NCBI GenBank assembly: GCA_018268415.1
Contig: JAFDWO010000125.1
Coordinates: forward strand, 1-38,942
From: Actinomycetota bacterium
Lineage (GTDB): Bacteria > Actinomycetota > Thermoleophilia > Solirubrobacterales > 70-9
DNA: 38,942 nucleotides
Direction: 5' to 3'
The notes beneath the pieces were generated by a model. The model made no database searches, was not told the DNA's origin, and worked only from the letters and a program-made list of their open reading frames with translations. Of the stretch, positions 1 through 7,781 are shown in pieces. Position 1 is the first letter of the stretch, and each line of letters begins with the position of its first letter. Made by a program: the position numbers and the translations under genes.

Positions 1-325
1 ACCTTCGCGCCACAGCAAGGAGATCCGAGGCACCCGATCGGTGACGAAGACGCTGAGGACGTCACCCTTCCCGGCCTTCGATCGCCTTCCGGGCCTGATC
101 CGGAGGGTCGCGTCCGTGACGGTGGGCCAACACGGGAGGAAGTGTGGAGTTCCCGACGTCTTCGTCACGAGGTCGGACATCGGTGACGGAGCCGTGGCAC
201 ACGCGTGAGCCTCGGGCGGGCCTTCCGCCACGCTTCTCATACCCGGCCGTCCCGGCCACGGCCACAGCCTGCCCGGGCCGTGGACGGGACGGCCGCATCC
301 CTTTCCCCTCGGGCGACAGCTTCCC
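1..325 (-). repeat. Mosaic palindromic intergenic repeat, copy 1 (inverted)
   Basis: No convincing gene lies in the first 420 bases. Read on the minus strand, the segment carries the same ordered motifs as the repeats at 27189-27885 and 38393-38942: GAAGCTG, GGGATGCGGCCGT, the hairpin at 245-294, GACGTCGGGAACTCCAC, CTCCTCCCGTGTTG-like and CCGTCACGGACGCG, ending with GAAGGGTGACGT and GTCACCGATCGGG. The slot that holds a 52-bp palindrome in copy 2 is filled here by a different, imperfect sequence. Partial open frames exist but are not kept between copies. Confidence 0.8.
245..294 (-). repeat. 19-bp hairpin with conserved 12-nt loop
   Basis: Arms 245-263 and 276-294 pair over 19 positions with one mismatch and enclose the loop ACAGCCTGCCCG. 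The same hairpin occurs inverted at 27255-27304 and 38453-38502. Relative to those copies one T-A stem pair is C-G here, a two-sided change that keeps pairing. Confidence 0.8.
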
Positions 326-407
326 GAGACCCCATCCCTTCCCGGGCCCCGGTTCCACCCCCGGCACTCGTGGGATCGATCAGCCAGGCTCGACGACGCG
401 AGGTGGT

Positions 408-413
408 TACCCT
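408..413 (+). promoter_or_regulatory. -10 hexamer TACCCT before zwf
   Basis: TACCCT ends 7 nt before the ATG at 421, the spacing expected if transcription starts at the start codon (leaderless). No clear -35 is visible. The site is the main reason for choosing 421 rather than the in-frame ATG at 484. Confidence 0.5.
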
Positions 414-420
414 GGGGCGC

Positions 421-1962
421 ATGGCAGGCCACGACGGTGTACCGACCACCCACCGGGAGAACGAGCAGCACGTCACCGAAGAAATGGACGCGCGGGTCGT
501 CCAGCCGCTGCCGCCCTACCTGATCGTCATCTTCGGCGCCACCGGGGATCTGGCGAAGCGGAAGCTTCTACCGGGCATGCTGCGGCTGTTCCAGTCGGAG
601 CTGATGCCGGAATTCCGGGTGCTCGGCACCTCGATCGAGGAGATCGGCAACGAGGAGTTCCGGGAGATCGTCCACGATGCCTGCGAGGAGTTCGGGCGGC
701 ACGAGTTCTCCGAGGCCGACTGGGCCGAATTCTCCCGCCGGATCGTCTACGTTCCGGCCGGGGCGGGGCCCGAGCGGCTGAAAGCGGCGGTCGACCACGA
801 GGTGGAGCTGCTCGGCCCGGACGCCCACCTGCTGCATTACCTGAGCGTCCCGCCTGCCGCCGCGGCCGACGTCATCCACATGCTCGCCGACGCGCGGCTC
901 ACCGAGAACGCGCGGGTGATCATGGAGAAGCCGTTCGGCACCGACCTGCGGAGCGCCCGGGAGCTGAACGACACCCTCCACGCGGTGCTCCACGAGGAGC
1001 AGATCTTCCGCATCGATCACTTCCTCGGCAAGGAGGCGGCGCAGAACATCCTCGCGCTGCGCTTCGCCAACGGGCTGTTCGAGCCGATCTGGAACCGCGA
1101 TCACATCGACCACATCCAGATCGACGTGCCGGAGACGCTCGGGGTCGGCTCGCGCGCCGGCTTCTACGAGAAGACGGGCGCCTTCCGTGACATGGTCGTC
1201 ACCCATCTGATGCAGATCCTTGCGTTCGTCGCGATGGAGCCCCCGACCGCGCTGGCCTCGCTGCCGATCACCGAGGAGAAGAACAAGGTCTTCCGCAGTC
1301 TCCTGCCGCTCGATCCCGACCAGGTGGTGCGCGGCCAGTACGAGGGTTACACCGACGAACCGGGGGTCAATCCCAACTCCAGCACCGAGACCTTCGTCGC
1401 GCTCCGGTGCGAACTCGACAACTGGCGCTGGAGCGGCGTGCCGTTCTACCTGCGCACCGGCAAGCGGATGGGGGAAGGGGCGCGGATCATCTCGATCGCC
1501 TTCCGCGAACCGCCGCAGTCGATGTTCCCGGCCCACTCGCGGGTCGGCCGTTACGGCCCCGACCACCTCACCTTCGACCTCGACGAATCCTCGCGCGTCT
1601 CCCTCTCCTTCTACGGCAAGCGGCCGGGCATGGGAATGGTCCTCGACAAGGCGAGCATGCAGTTCTCGCTCGAGGAAACCGATTATCGCGACGACACGCT
1701 GGAGGCCTACGAGCGGCTGATCCGCGATGCGATGGCGGGCGACCGTACCCTCTTCACCAGCGCCCGTGACATGGAGCGGCTCTGGGAAGTCTCGGCCCCG
1801 CTCTTGGAGGACCCGCCCGCGGTGAAACCGTACCCGCCGGGCTCCTGGGGCCCGGCCGAGATCGGCGCCCTGATCGCCCCCCACAGCTGGCGCCTCCCCT
1901 TCGCTCGCCGCTGGCGCGAGTACACCCGAGTGCCCGTCGGCGCCCCTGGCGAGCCGGGCTAG
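421..1962 (+). CDS. zwf: Glucose-6-phosphate 1-dehydrogenase
   Basis: Catalyses the NADP-dependent oxidation of glucose-6-phosphate to 6-phosphogluconolactone, the entry step of the oxidative pentose phosphate pathway in the cytosol. The 513-residue product shows the dinucleotide-binding GATGDLAKRK (39-48), the EKPFG segment (about 169-173) and the catalytic RIDHFLGK (197-204, His200). Its length is normal for the family. The start at 421 is favoured by the TACCCT hexamer 7 nt upstream; ATG 484 would remove 21 residues that precede the conserved fold and cannot be excluded. The stop overlaps the stop of the convergent HAD gene. No gnd, tal or opcA lies beside it in this window; upstream is only repeat DNA. 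Confidence 0.95.
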   Translation: MAGHDGVPTTHRENEQHVTEEMDARVVQPLPPYLIVIFGATGDLAKRKLLPGMLRLFQSELMPEFRVLGTSIEEIGNEEFREIVHDACEEFGRHEFSEADWAEFSRRIVYVPAGAGPERLKAAVDHEVELLGPDAHLLHYLSVPPAAAADVIHMLADARLTENARVIMEKPFGTDLRSARELNDTLHAVLHEEQIFRIDHFLGKEAAQNILALRFANGLFEPIWNRDHIDHIQIDVPETLGVGSRAGFYEKTGAFRDMVVTHLMQILAFVAMEPPTALASLPITEEKNKVFRSLLPLDPDQVVRGQYEGYTDEPGVNPNSSTETFVALRCELDNWRWSGVPFYLRTGKRMGEGARIISIAFREPPQSMFPAHSRVGRYGPDHLTFDLDESSRVSLSFYGKRPGMGMVLDKASMQFSLEETDYRDDTLEAYERLIRDAMAGDRTLFTSARDMERLWEVSAPLLEDPPAVKPYPPGSWGPAEIGALIAPHSWRLPFARRWREYTRVPVGAPGEPG

Positions 1963-2624
1963 GCGAGGGCGGCGCGGACCTCGGCGATCGCCTGGTCGGC
2001 GTCGCGGTACTGCACGGCGGTGAAGCCCAGCTCGCGCGCCGCCTCGCAGTTGACCTCGAGGTCGTCGACGAAGAGGCACGCCGAGGCCGGCAGCCCGAGG
2101 CGCTCCACGGTGATCTCGTAGATCTGCGGTTCCGGCTTGCGGTAGCCGACGAAGCCGGAGTCGACCACGGTCTCGAAGATCTCGTCGACCGGCAGCATCG
2201 TGCGCCAGAGCGGCTCCCACTCCTGCACGTTGTTGGTGAGCATCGCCATCCGCCGGCCGCTCCGCTTGCACTCGCGCATCAGCTCGATCATCGGCTCGTT
2301 CGGGTCGAGCGCCTCGAAGAAGACCTCGCGGAAGCGATGCAGCTCGGGCCGGTGGCCGAGCAGCGGTTCGAGCCCATCGCGCAGCGTCTCCAGGAACTGC
2401 GCTTCGGTCACGTCGCCGCGCTCCAGCTTGAACAGCGGGCTCTCGCCGTCGCCCGCCTCGGCGGCCGCGGCCATCGCCTTGCCGAAGACCTCGGCGGAGA
2501 TCCCGTGGGCGTCCTGAAGCGCCAGGAAGGAGTTCATCAGCGGCGTCGTCAGCACCCCGCCGAAGTCGGAGACCACCGCCTCGATCGTCCCGCCCGCCTC
2601 AGCCACGGGTCCGCGCGATCTCAT
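1959..2624 (-). CDS. HAD-family hydrolase (subfamily IA-like)
   Basis: A 221-residue HAD-superfamily protein, probably a cytosolic phosphatase or dehalogenase-like hydrolase of unknown substrate. The HAD motifs are visible in order: VVSDFGGVL (I, nucleophile Asp), AMLTNN (II), the lysine in YRKPEPQIYE (III) and CLFVDDLEVN (IV). Motif I lacks the second Asp of classical DxD phosphatases; DFGGV is typical of the group related to the N-terminal domain of epoxide hydrolase. The ATG at 2624 is chosen; a GTG at 2606 and longer upstream starts are possible. The start lies inside the 3' end of the upstream 130-residue gene, so the two are probably cotranscribed and translationally coupled. Confidence 0.85.
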   Translation of the reverse strand: MRSRGPVAEAGGTIEAVVSDFGGVLTTPLMNSFLALQDAHGISAEVFGKAMAAAAEAGDGESPLFKLERGDVTEAQFLETLRDGLEPLLGHRPELHRFREVFFEALDPNEPMIELMRECKRSGRRMAMLTNNVQEWEPLWRTMLPVDEIFETVVDSGFVGYRKPEPQIYEITVERLGLPASACLFVDDLEVNCEAARELGFTAVQYRDADQAIAEVRAALA

Positions 2625-2991
2625 AATGGCCGAGCCCCTCGCGTCCCTCGACCGACCAGCGGAAGAAGGCAATCCGCGTCTCCAGCCCGTCGACCACCGC
2701 CTCGACCGCGCTGATCAGCGTTCCGCCGCCGCGGATCGGGCGGCCACCGGAGGCGTCGAGCCACAGCTCCAGCGTGGCCCGCCGTTGTATGCCGTCCTCG
2801 CCGTATTCGGTCGAGAGCAACGCCTCCTCGAAGGCCACCGGCGCCGCGTCGGGATCGCAGAGCACCGCCAGCAGCGGCTCGTCGCCGTGGCCGCCGCGCG
2901 CCGGCGCAGTCCCGCTCAGCGACAGCAGGCCGCCGTCGGTGAAGACGATGCCGATCGAGCGCCGTATGACCCGTTCGGAGTCCTTGCTCAT
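2599..2991 (-). CDS. Conserved hypothetical protein, 130 aa
   Basis: I do not recognise this family. The protein begins MSKDSERVIRR and appears to be a small, soluble, mostly beta-strand protein with no signal peptide, membrane segment or cysteine pair. Coding status is supported by a TAGGCT hexamer 7 nt before the ATG, by its overlap with the downstream HAD gene and by a divergent neighbour (the GNAT gene) starting 30 nt away. It may act with the HAD hydrolase, but nothing in the sequence shows how. Confidence 0.65.
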   Translation of the reverse strand: MSKDSERVIRRSIGIVFTDGGLLSLSGTAPARGGHGDEPLLAVLCDPDAAPVAFEEALLSTEYGEDGIQRRATLELWLDASGGRPIRGGGTLISAVEAVVDGLETRIAFFRWSVEGREGLGHYEIARTRG

Positions 2992-2998
2992 CGCCGGC

Positions 2999-3004
2999 AG
3001 CCTA
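2999..3004 (-). promoter_or_regulatory. -10 hexamer TAGGCT of the hypothetical-HAD pair
   Basis: On the minus strand TAGGCT stands 7 nt before the ATG at 2991, consistent with a leaderless transcript. The overlapping plus-strand TATTGT (3003-3008) may be the -10 of the divergent GNAT gene, 13 nt before its ATG. Confidence 0.45.
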
Positions 3005-3021
3005 TTGTGGGCGGGCTCCCG

Positions 3022-3672
3022 ATGACGATCAGGCCCGCCGATCCCGACCGTGACGCCGCCGCGTGCGCGGCGATCTACGCGCCGAGCGTCGAGTCGACGC
3101 CGATCTCCTTCGAGCTGGAGCCGCCCGACGCCGCCGAGTTCTCCCGCCGCATCAAGGGGTGCTCGGCGACCCATCAGTTCCTCGTCGGCGAGGCGGGCGG
3201 GCACGTCGTCGGCTATGCCTACGCCTGTCGCTGGCGCGAGCGTGCCGCCTACGACTGGGCGGTCGAGGTCTCCGTCTACGTCGATTCCGCCCATAAAGGG
3301 AGGGGCGTCGGCCGCGCCCTCTACACCGAGTTACTCGACCGGCTGCGCGTCCAAGGCTTCCGCATCGCGGTCGCCGGGATCACGCTGCCGAACCCGGCCA
3401 GCATCGCCCTGCACGAGCGCATGGGCTTCCAGTCGATCGGAGTCCTCTCCAGAGTGGGCTGGAAGCTGGGCTCCTGGCACGACGTGGGCTACTGGCAGCT
3501 CCTCCTGCAACCGGATGCCGCCGACCCCCCGCGCCACCCACGCAACCGGGGCCGACCACCTGACCCGGGTACCATCTGCGCATGGCAGATCAAGAGCAGC
3601 AGCCGGTCCAGGAGCAGCCGAACGCCGCGGCGTCCCCCGCGGACGGCCCGGATAGCCACCCCGAAGTGGTGA
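3022..3672 (+). CDS. GNAT N-acetyltransferase, phosphinothricin-acetyltransferase-like
   Basis: Acetyl-CoA-dependent N-acetyltransferase of the group that includes phosphinothricin/methionine-sulfoximine acetyltransferases; the actual amine substrate is not known. The product begins with IRPADPDRDAAACAAIYAP and carries the acetyl-CoA pyrophosphate loop HKGRGVGRAL (91-100), then the strand-helix LPNPASIALHERMGF typical of this group. The recognisable domain ends near WQLLLQ (about residue 160). The frame continues with a low-complexity, Arg/Pro-rich tail to 216 residues, overlapping the next gene by 91 nt. Family members usually have about 165-185 residues, so the tail may be a lost stop or a sequencing frameshift. 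Confidence 0.85.
   Translation: MTIRPADPDRDAAACAAIYAPSVESTPISFELEPPDAAEFSRRIKGCSATHQFLVGEAGGHVVGYAYACRWRERAAYDWAVEVSVYVDSAHKGRGVGRALYTELLDRLRVQGFRIAVAGITLPNPASIALHERMGFQSIGVLSRVGWKLGSWHDVGYWQLLLQPDAADPPRHPRNRGRPPDPGTICAWQIKSSSRSRSSRTPRRPPRTARIATPKW
3570..3575 (+). promoter_or_regulatory. -10 hexamer TACCAT of the Fe-S factor gene
   Basis: TACCAT ends 6 nt before the ATG at 3582, giving the leaderless layout. The promoter lies inside the 3' tail of the preceding GNAT frame, an argument that this tail is not strongly constrained protein sequence. Confidence 0.45.
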
Positions 3673-3962
3673 CCGAGGAAGACGTCTACGAGGCGCTCGA
3701 GGAGGTCATCGACCCCGAGCTCGGCCTCGATTTCGTCTCGCTCGGCCTCGTCTACGACGTCGCGATCGAGAACGAGGACGTCTACGTCACCTTCACCCTG
3801 ACCACGCCCGCCTGCCCGATCGGCCCCCAGGTCTCCGAGCAGATGCGGGAGTTCGTCGGCGACCTCCCCGGCGTCTCGGCGGTCCACCCGAAGATGGTCT
3901 TCGACCCCGCCTGGTCGCCGGAAATGATGACCGAGGACGCGAAGTTCGCCCTCGGCTTCTGA
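3582..3962 (+). CDS. MIP18-family metal-sulfur cluster assembly factor (SufT/PaaD-like)
   Basis: A 126-residue protein of the DUF59/MIP18 family, which helps mature Fe-S proteins in the cytosol. After a flexible N-terminal 28 residues rich in Gln, Pro and Ala comes the domain: VTEEDVYEALEEVIDPELG, then FVSLGLVYDV, then TLTTPACPIG with the family's conserved cysteine, and a C-terminal VFDPAWSPEMM block. In many bacteria this gene sits in the suf operon; here it is about 11 kb from the suf genes. It overlaps the end of the GNAT frame and is followed after 4 nt by the SpoIIAA-like gene, so those two are probably one transcript. Confidence 0.9.
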   Translation: MADQEQQPVQEQPNAAASPADGPDSHPEVVTEEDVYEALEEVIDPELGLDFVSLGLVYDVAIENEDVYVTFTLTTPACPIGPQVSEQMREFVGDLPGVSAVHPKMVFDPAWSPEMMTEDAKFALGF

Positions 3963-3966
3963 GCGC

Positions 3967-4341
3967 TTGATCGAGCCGATCTCCGACATGCCGGCCGGGA
4001 CGGTCGGGTTCCGCGTCACCGGCGAACTGACCGACGCCGACTACGGCGACGTGCTGGCGCCGGCGCTCAAGGCGGCGGCGTCGAACGGTGAGGTGCGGCT
4101 GCTGTTGGTCGGGGCCGAGGGGTTCGACCTGGGTTCGCTGAAGGCCCGCTTCGAAGCGGCGCGCAAGGACCCGGAGCTCGACCTCGGCCACAGCAAGGAC
4201 TGGCGGCGCGTCGGTGTCGTCGCCGAGGCGAACTTCTTCGTCCGCCGCCTGTTCCCGAGCCTGACGACGGTGCTCCCGGTCGAGCTGAAGCTCTTCGACC
4301 CAGGGGACGAGGGCGAGGCCCGCTCCTGGGTCGCTGCCTAG
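3967..4341 (+). CDS. SpoIIAA-like (STAS-fold) protein
   Basis: A 124-residue protein that matches the SpoIIAA-like family by its start, MIEPISDMPAGTVGFRVTGE, followed by TDADYGDVLAPAL. It has the alternating strand-helix layout of a STAS fold, with LRLLL-type and VGVVAEANFFVR segments near the end. The start is a TTG 4 nt after the preceding stop; family similarity begins right there, so TTG is preferred to ATG 3988. The molecular role of this family is unknown, though membrane association or lipid binding has been proposed for STAS-like relatives. It ends 1 nt from the stop of the convergent fxsA. Confidence 0.75.
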   Translation: MIEPISDMPAGTVGFRVTGELTDADYGDVLAPALKAAASNGEVRLLLVGAEGFDLGSLKARFEAARKDPELDLGHSKDWRRVGVVAEANFFVRRLFPSLTTVLPVELKLFDPGDEGEARSWVAA

Positions 4342-4342
4342 C

Positions 4343-4861
4343 TCACCCGCTCGCGGGCGGGAGGCGGTGGTCGAAGCCGGCGTCCTCGGGGACCTCTTCG
4401 GCGTCGATGTCGTAGTCGTAGGAGCGGTTCGCTCCCGACCGCGTGCCGGCTCCGCCGCCGAACCCGCCCATCGTGGCGCCGCCGGGGAAACCGGCGACGG
4501 CGACCCGCCCGACCGTGAAGCGGCGCAGGACGCGGCGGGCGACGGCGCGGGTGGGGGGCAGCAGAAAGAGGACACCGAAGACGTCGGTGATGAATCCCGG
4601 TGCGATCAGGAGCGCTCCGCCGAGGATGACGAGGAAGCCGTCGGCGACCTCCTTCGCCGGCAGGCGGCGTTCGGCGAGGGCCTGGTTGAAGCGGCGCCAG
4701 GCGCTGCGGCCCTGGTGCTTGAGGAGCCAGGAGCCGAGGACGGCATCAAGTAGGAGGAGGAGCAGGGTCGGCCCGACGCCGATCAGCCCGCCGACCTGGA
4801 TGATCACGAAGAGCTCGGCGATCGGGACGACGATGAAGGCGAGAACCAGAAGAAGGCCCAT
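4343..4861 (-). CDS. fxsA: FxsA-family cytoplasmic membrane protein
   Basis: A 172-residue inner-membrane protein of the FxsA family. E. coli FxsA modulates exclusion of phage T7 by plasmid F when overproduced; the normal function is unknown. Hydrophobic segments occupy roughly residues 3-24, 28-46 and 72-100. The family pattern is clear: PIAELFVIIQVG, LLKHQGRSAWRRFNQAL, and GGALLIAPGFITDVFGVLFLLPPTR. A Gly-rich stretch (GGATMGGFGGGAG) and an acidic tail follow. The ATG lies 6 nt after a TACCCT hexamer, so a leaderless transcript is likely. Confidence 0.9.
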   Translation of the reverse strand: MGLLLVLAFIVVPIAELFVIIQVGGLIGVGPTLLLLLLDAVLGSWLLKHQGRSAWRRFNQALAERRLPAKEVADGFLVILGGALLIAPGFITDVFGVLFLLPPTRAVARRVLRRFTVGRVAVAGFPGGATMGGFGGGAGTRSGANRSYDYDIDAEEVPEDAGFDHRLPPASG

Positions 4862-4867
4862 CGACAG

Positions 4868-4873
4868 AGGGTA
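4868..4873 (-). promoter_or_regulatory. -10 hexamer TACCCT of fxsA
   Basis: On the minus strand TACCCT ends 6 nt before the fxsA ATG, the same layout as for zwf and ispH. Confidence 0.5.
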
Positions 4874-4905
4874 GCCGGGCCGCCCCTTCGGCTCGCGCCG
4901 TGGTT

Positions 4906-6321
4906 CTACGCCGCCGCCGCGGACTCGCCCGCGGCGGCGAGCAGCTCGTCGAGCGCGGCGTTGATCCCGTCGCCGAGGATGTCGATGTCGTCCATCGAGT
5001 CATAATCGGCAAGGAGGCCGAAGCCGACCTTGCCGTGGTAGCTCATGATCGCGATCGCGAGTGCGTGGTCCTGCGGCAGGAAGGCGACGGGGAAGACTTC
5101 TTCGAGCTCTCGTCCGAGCACGTAGAGCGGGATTTGCGGCCCCGGCACGTTCGTCACCAGCAGGTTGAAGAGGCGGGTCGAGAAGTTGAGTCGCGAGGCC
5201 TGCGCGAGCAGGGTCGGCGGCGCGAAGTCGTTGAAGCGGGAGATCATTTCCGCGCCCAGCGCCTGTTTGGATTCCTTCAGGCCCGCCATCTCCTCGCTGA
5301 TCGTGCGGAGGCGGCGGACCGGGTCCTCGATGTAGACGGGCAGGGGGCCGCGCATCAGCGTGATCCGGTTGCCGAGGTTGCCATGCTCGTCCTCGGCGCG
5401 GATCGAGACCGGCACCAGCGCCCGTAGCTCCAGCCCCTCGGTGCGCACGCCGCGACCGTGCAGCCAGCTGCGGATGGACCCGGTGACGACCGCCAGCACG
5501 ACGTCGTTGACGGTCCCGCCGAAGGTGTCCTTGATCCGCTTGAAGGTGTCCAGCTCCGACCGTGCCCAGACGTAGCGCCGGTGCGGCCCGATCCCGGTGT
5601 TCAACGGCACGTCAGGGGCCGGGTCGGCGAACTGGCTGACGATCTCGCTCAGCGCCTCGAGCGCCTCGACCGCCTTGCGCGCGGCGCTCTCCGGATGGCG
5701 GATCGCCTCGAATGCCTTCTCCGCCGCCCTGATCGGCAGCCCGATCGCGTCGCCGAGCCCGCGCCCGACGAGCTCGGTCGTCGAGGGCGAGCGCTGCGGC
5801 ACCCAGTCGTCTGCGACCGCCGCCGGCTCCGGCACCGGCTCGAGGTCGAACAGCACCGTCCCGATGTCCACCCCGGAGACGCCGTCGACCATCGCGTGGT
5901 GGGTCTTGGTCAGCAGGGCGAAGCGGTCGCGCTCCAGTCCCTGCACCAGCCACAGCTCCCAGAGCGGCTTCGAACGGTCGAGCTGTTGGGAGAAGACGCG
6001 CCCGGTCAGCTGCATCAGTTGCGCCTCGCCCCCCGGCTCGGGCAGCGCGGTGTGGCGGATGTGGTAGCTGAGGTTGAAGTTGACGTCGTCGGCCCAGAGC
6101 GGGCGGCCGGTCTCCAGCGGCGGCACCACCAGCTTCTGGCGGAAGCGCGGGACCTGATGGAGGCGCCCGCGCACGTGCTCGACCAGGTCGACGTAGCGCG
6201 GCGGCGGCCCCTCGAAGATCAGGATCGCGCCCACGTGCATGTGGCTGGAGGTGCTCTCGTTGCTCAGGAACGAGGCGTCGACGGCCGTCAGTCGGTCAAG
6301 GTGGCGTCCCTGCGTGCTCAT
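4906..6321 (-). CDS. Wax ester synthase / acyl-CoA:diacylglycerol acyltransferase (WS/DGAT)
   Basis: Transfers an acyl group from acyl-CoA to long-chain alcohol or diacylglycerol, making wax esters or triacylglycerol storage lipid; associated with the inner face of the membrane and lipid bodies. The 471-residue length is typical. The start [19 protein letters not shown] fits the family, the catalytic HHAMVDG is at 141-147, and the C-terminal domain has the [16 protein letters not shown] block. TAG synthesis through such enzymes is common in actinobacteria. The gene is divergent from ispH with 31 nt between start codons; TAGCCT lies 9 nt before its ATG. Confidence 0.93.
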   Translation of the reverse strand: MSTQGRHLDRLTAVDASFLSNESTSSHMHVGAILIFEGPPPRYVDLVEHVRGRLHQVPRFRQKLVVPPLETGRPLWADDVNFNLSYHIRHTALPEPGGEAQLMQLTGRVFSQQLDRSKPLWELWLVQGLERDRFALLTKTHHAMVDGVSGVDIGTVLFDLEPVPEPAAVADDWVPQRSPSTTELVGRGLGDAIGLPIRAAEKAFEAIRHPESAARKAVEALEALSEIVSQFADPAPDVPLNTGIGPHRRYVWARSELDTFKRIKDTFGGTVNDVVLAVVTGSIRSWLHGRGVRTEGLELRALVPVSIRAEDEHGNLGNRITLMRGPLPVYIEDPVRRLRTISEEMAGLKESKQALGAEMISRFNDFAPPTLLAQASRLNFSTRLFNLLVTNVPGPQIPLYVLGRELEEVFPVAFLPQDHALAIAIMSYHGKVGFGLLADYDSMDDIDILGDGINAALDELLAAAGESAAAA

Positions 6322-6330
6322 TTCCCGATC

Positions 6331-6346
6331 AGGCTATCGGTACCCT
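6331..6346. promoter_or_regulatory. Back-to-back -10 elements between WS/DGAT and ispH
   Basis: Only 31 bases separate the two divergent start codons. They hold a minus-strand TAGCCT (6331-6336, 9 nt before the WS/DGAT ATG) and a plus-strand TACCCT (6341-6346, 6 nt before the ispH ATG). Each -35 would have to lie inside the opposite coding sequence, so the two promoters must interfere. Confidence 0.5.
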
Positions 6347-6352
6347 GGAGTC

Positions 6353-7324
6353 ATGCCAAGCACTGCCACCGCGGGCCCACGGAAGGTCCTGCTCGCCGCT
6401 CCGCGCGGCTATTGCGCCGGGGTCGATCGGGCCGTTCAGACGGTCGAGCGCGCTCTGGAGATCCACGGCGCCCCCGTCTACGTCCGCAAGGAGATCGTCC
6501 ACAACAAACACGTGGTCGAGGAGCTGACCAAGCGCGGCGCGATCTTCGTCGACCAGGAGGACGAGGTGCCGGAGGGCGCGATCGTCGTCTTCTCCGCCCA
6601 CGGCGTCTCCCCGGCGGTCCACGACAACGCCGCCGCCCGCAGCCTGCGCACGATCGACGCCACCTGTCCGCTGGTGACCAAGGTCCACGTCTCCGCCCGG
6701 CGCTTCGCCGCGGAGGGCTACACGATGGTGATGATCGGTCACGCCGGCCACGAGGAGGTCGAAGGGACGATGGGCGAGGCGCCCGGCTCGATCGTCCTGA
6801 TCGAAACCGCCGCCGAGGTCGACGCACTCGAGGTGGCCGATCCCGACAAGGTCGCCTTCATCACCCAGACGACCCTCTCTGTGGACGAGACGGCCGAGAC
6901 GATCGCCGCCCTGCGCGCCAAGTTCCCGTCGATCGTCTCGAGCAAGTCCGACGACATCTGTTACGCGACCACCAACCGCCAGATCGCGGTCAAGCAGCTG
7001 GCGCGGGAGTGCGACCTGGTCCTGGTGATCGGCTCGACGAACTCCTCGAACTCGAACCGCCTGGTCGAGGTCGCGCGCGAGCACGGCGCCGCCTCCCACC
7101 TGATCGACAACCACACCCAGGTCCAGGACCGGTGGCTGGAGGGAGTCGGGACCGTCGGCATCACCTCCGGCGCCAGCGCCCCCGAGGAGCTGGTCGAGCG
7201 CCTCGTCGACTTCTTCCGCGAGCGCGGCGCCGAGGACGTCGGCGAGCTGCGGACCGTCCACGAGGACGTCCGCTTCATGCTGCCGAAGGAGATTCGCGGG
7301 GCGGCGCCGGCGGCCCAGGGCTGA
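6353..7324 (+). CDS. ispH: 4-hydroxy-3-methylbut-2-enyl diphosphate reductase
   Basis: Last enzyme of the methylerythritol phosphate pathway: it reduces HMBPP to IPP and DMAPP with an oxygen-sensitive [4Fe-4S] cluster. The 323-residue protein has the three cluster cysteines Cys21 ([11 protein letters not shown]), Cys105 ([11 protein letters not shown]) and Cys203 ([11 protein letters not shown]). Active-site segments KEIVHN (His50), [21 protein letters not shown] and [11 protein letters not shown] are also present. The ATG at 6353 is chosen because it directly precedes the conserved fold, with TACCCT 6 nt upstream and GGAG 3 nt upstream. Its Fe-S cluster makes it a client of the suf system found downstream. 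Confidence 0.97.
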   Translation: MPSTATAGPRKVLLAAPRGYCAGVDRAVQTVERALEIHGAPVYVRKEIVHNKHVVEELTKRGAIFVDQEDEVPEGAIVVFSAHGVSPAVHDNAAARSLRTIDATCPLVTKVHVSARRFAAEGYTMVMIGHAGHEEVEGTMGEAPGSIVLIETAAEVDALEVADPDKVAFITQTTLSVDETAETIAALRAKFPSIVSSKSDDICYATTNRQIAVKQLARECDLVLVIGSTNSSNSNRLVEVAREHGAASHLIDNHTQVQDRWLEGVGTVGITSGASAPEELVERLVDFFRERGAEDVGELRTVHEDVRFMLPKEIRGAAPAAQG

Positions 7325-7341
7325 GGGCCGCCGGGCTGCGC

Positions 7342-7731
7342 TCAGGGCGTCGCGCCCTCGTCGCTCGCGCCCGCCTCGACCGGGGCGTAGCGGTGGTGCA
7401 GCATCAGGTCGTTGCCGTCGGGGTCGGTGAAGAGCGCCATGTGGCAGACGCCGGTGTCGAGGGTCTCGCCGAGGAACTCGACGCCCTTGGCCTCCAGCTC
7501 GGCGCGGGTCGCGGCGACGTCGTCGACGTGAAGCGCCGGGTGGGCGTTCTTCTGCGGCGCGAACTCCATGCCGAGCCGGGCCGGCTCCCAGATCCCGAAG
7601 CAGGTGTCACCCGCCCAGAACTCGTACTTGCCGTGTGCGTCGGGGCGCAGCCCGAGGGTGTCGACGTAGAAGCTGCGCGAGCGCTCCGCGTCGGTCGAGG
7701 GGACTCCGACGAAGTCCAGCTTGGTGATCAT
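7342..7731 (-). CDS. VOC-family (glyoxalase/bleomycin-resistance-like) protein
   Basis: A 129-residue single-domain vicinal-oxygen-chelate protein. It begins MITKLDFVGVPSTDAERS, has RSFYVDTLGLRP, HPALHVDDVAATRAELEAKG and ends with TDPDGNDLMLHHRY, the pattern of small metal-binding VOC proteins. The reaction and substrate cannot be read from the sequence. ATG 7731 is preceded by a strong GGAGGAG ribosome-binding site, so a longer frame beginning 20 codons upstream is not used. It is divergent from the membrane protein gene at 7782. Confidence 0.85.
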   Translation of the reverse strand: MITKLDFVGVPSTDAERSRSFYVDTLGLRPDAHGKYEFWAGDTCFGIWEPARLGMEFAPQKNAHPALHVDDVAATRAELEAKGVEFLGETLDTGVCHMALFTDPDGNDLMLHHRYAPVEAGASDEGATP

Positions 7732-7781
7732 CCGCTCCTCCTCCGGAAAGTGGTCGCTGTGTCCAGACCATAGAGTGACGG

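Noticed and set aside
568..2271. Long minus-strand frame over zwf
   Set aside because: High-GC shadow of zwf: Arg/Ala/Asp-rich with no domain, and zwf itself is unmistakable.
5458..7773. 771-codon plus-strand frame over WS/DGAT and ispH
   Set aside because: Crosses two certain genes; composition is that of antisense high-GC sequence and no family is recognisable.
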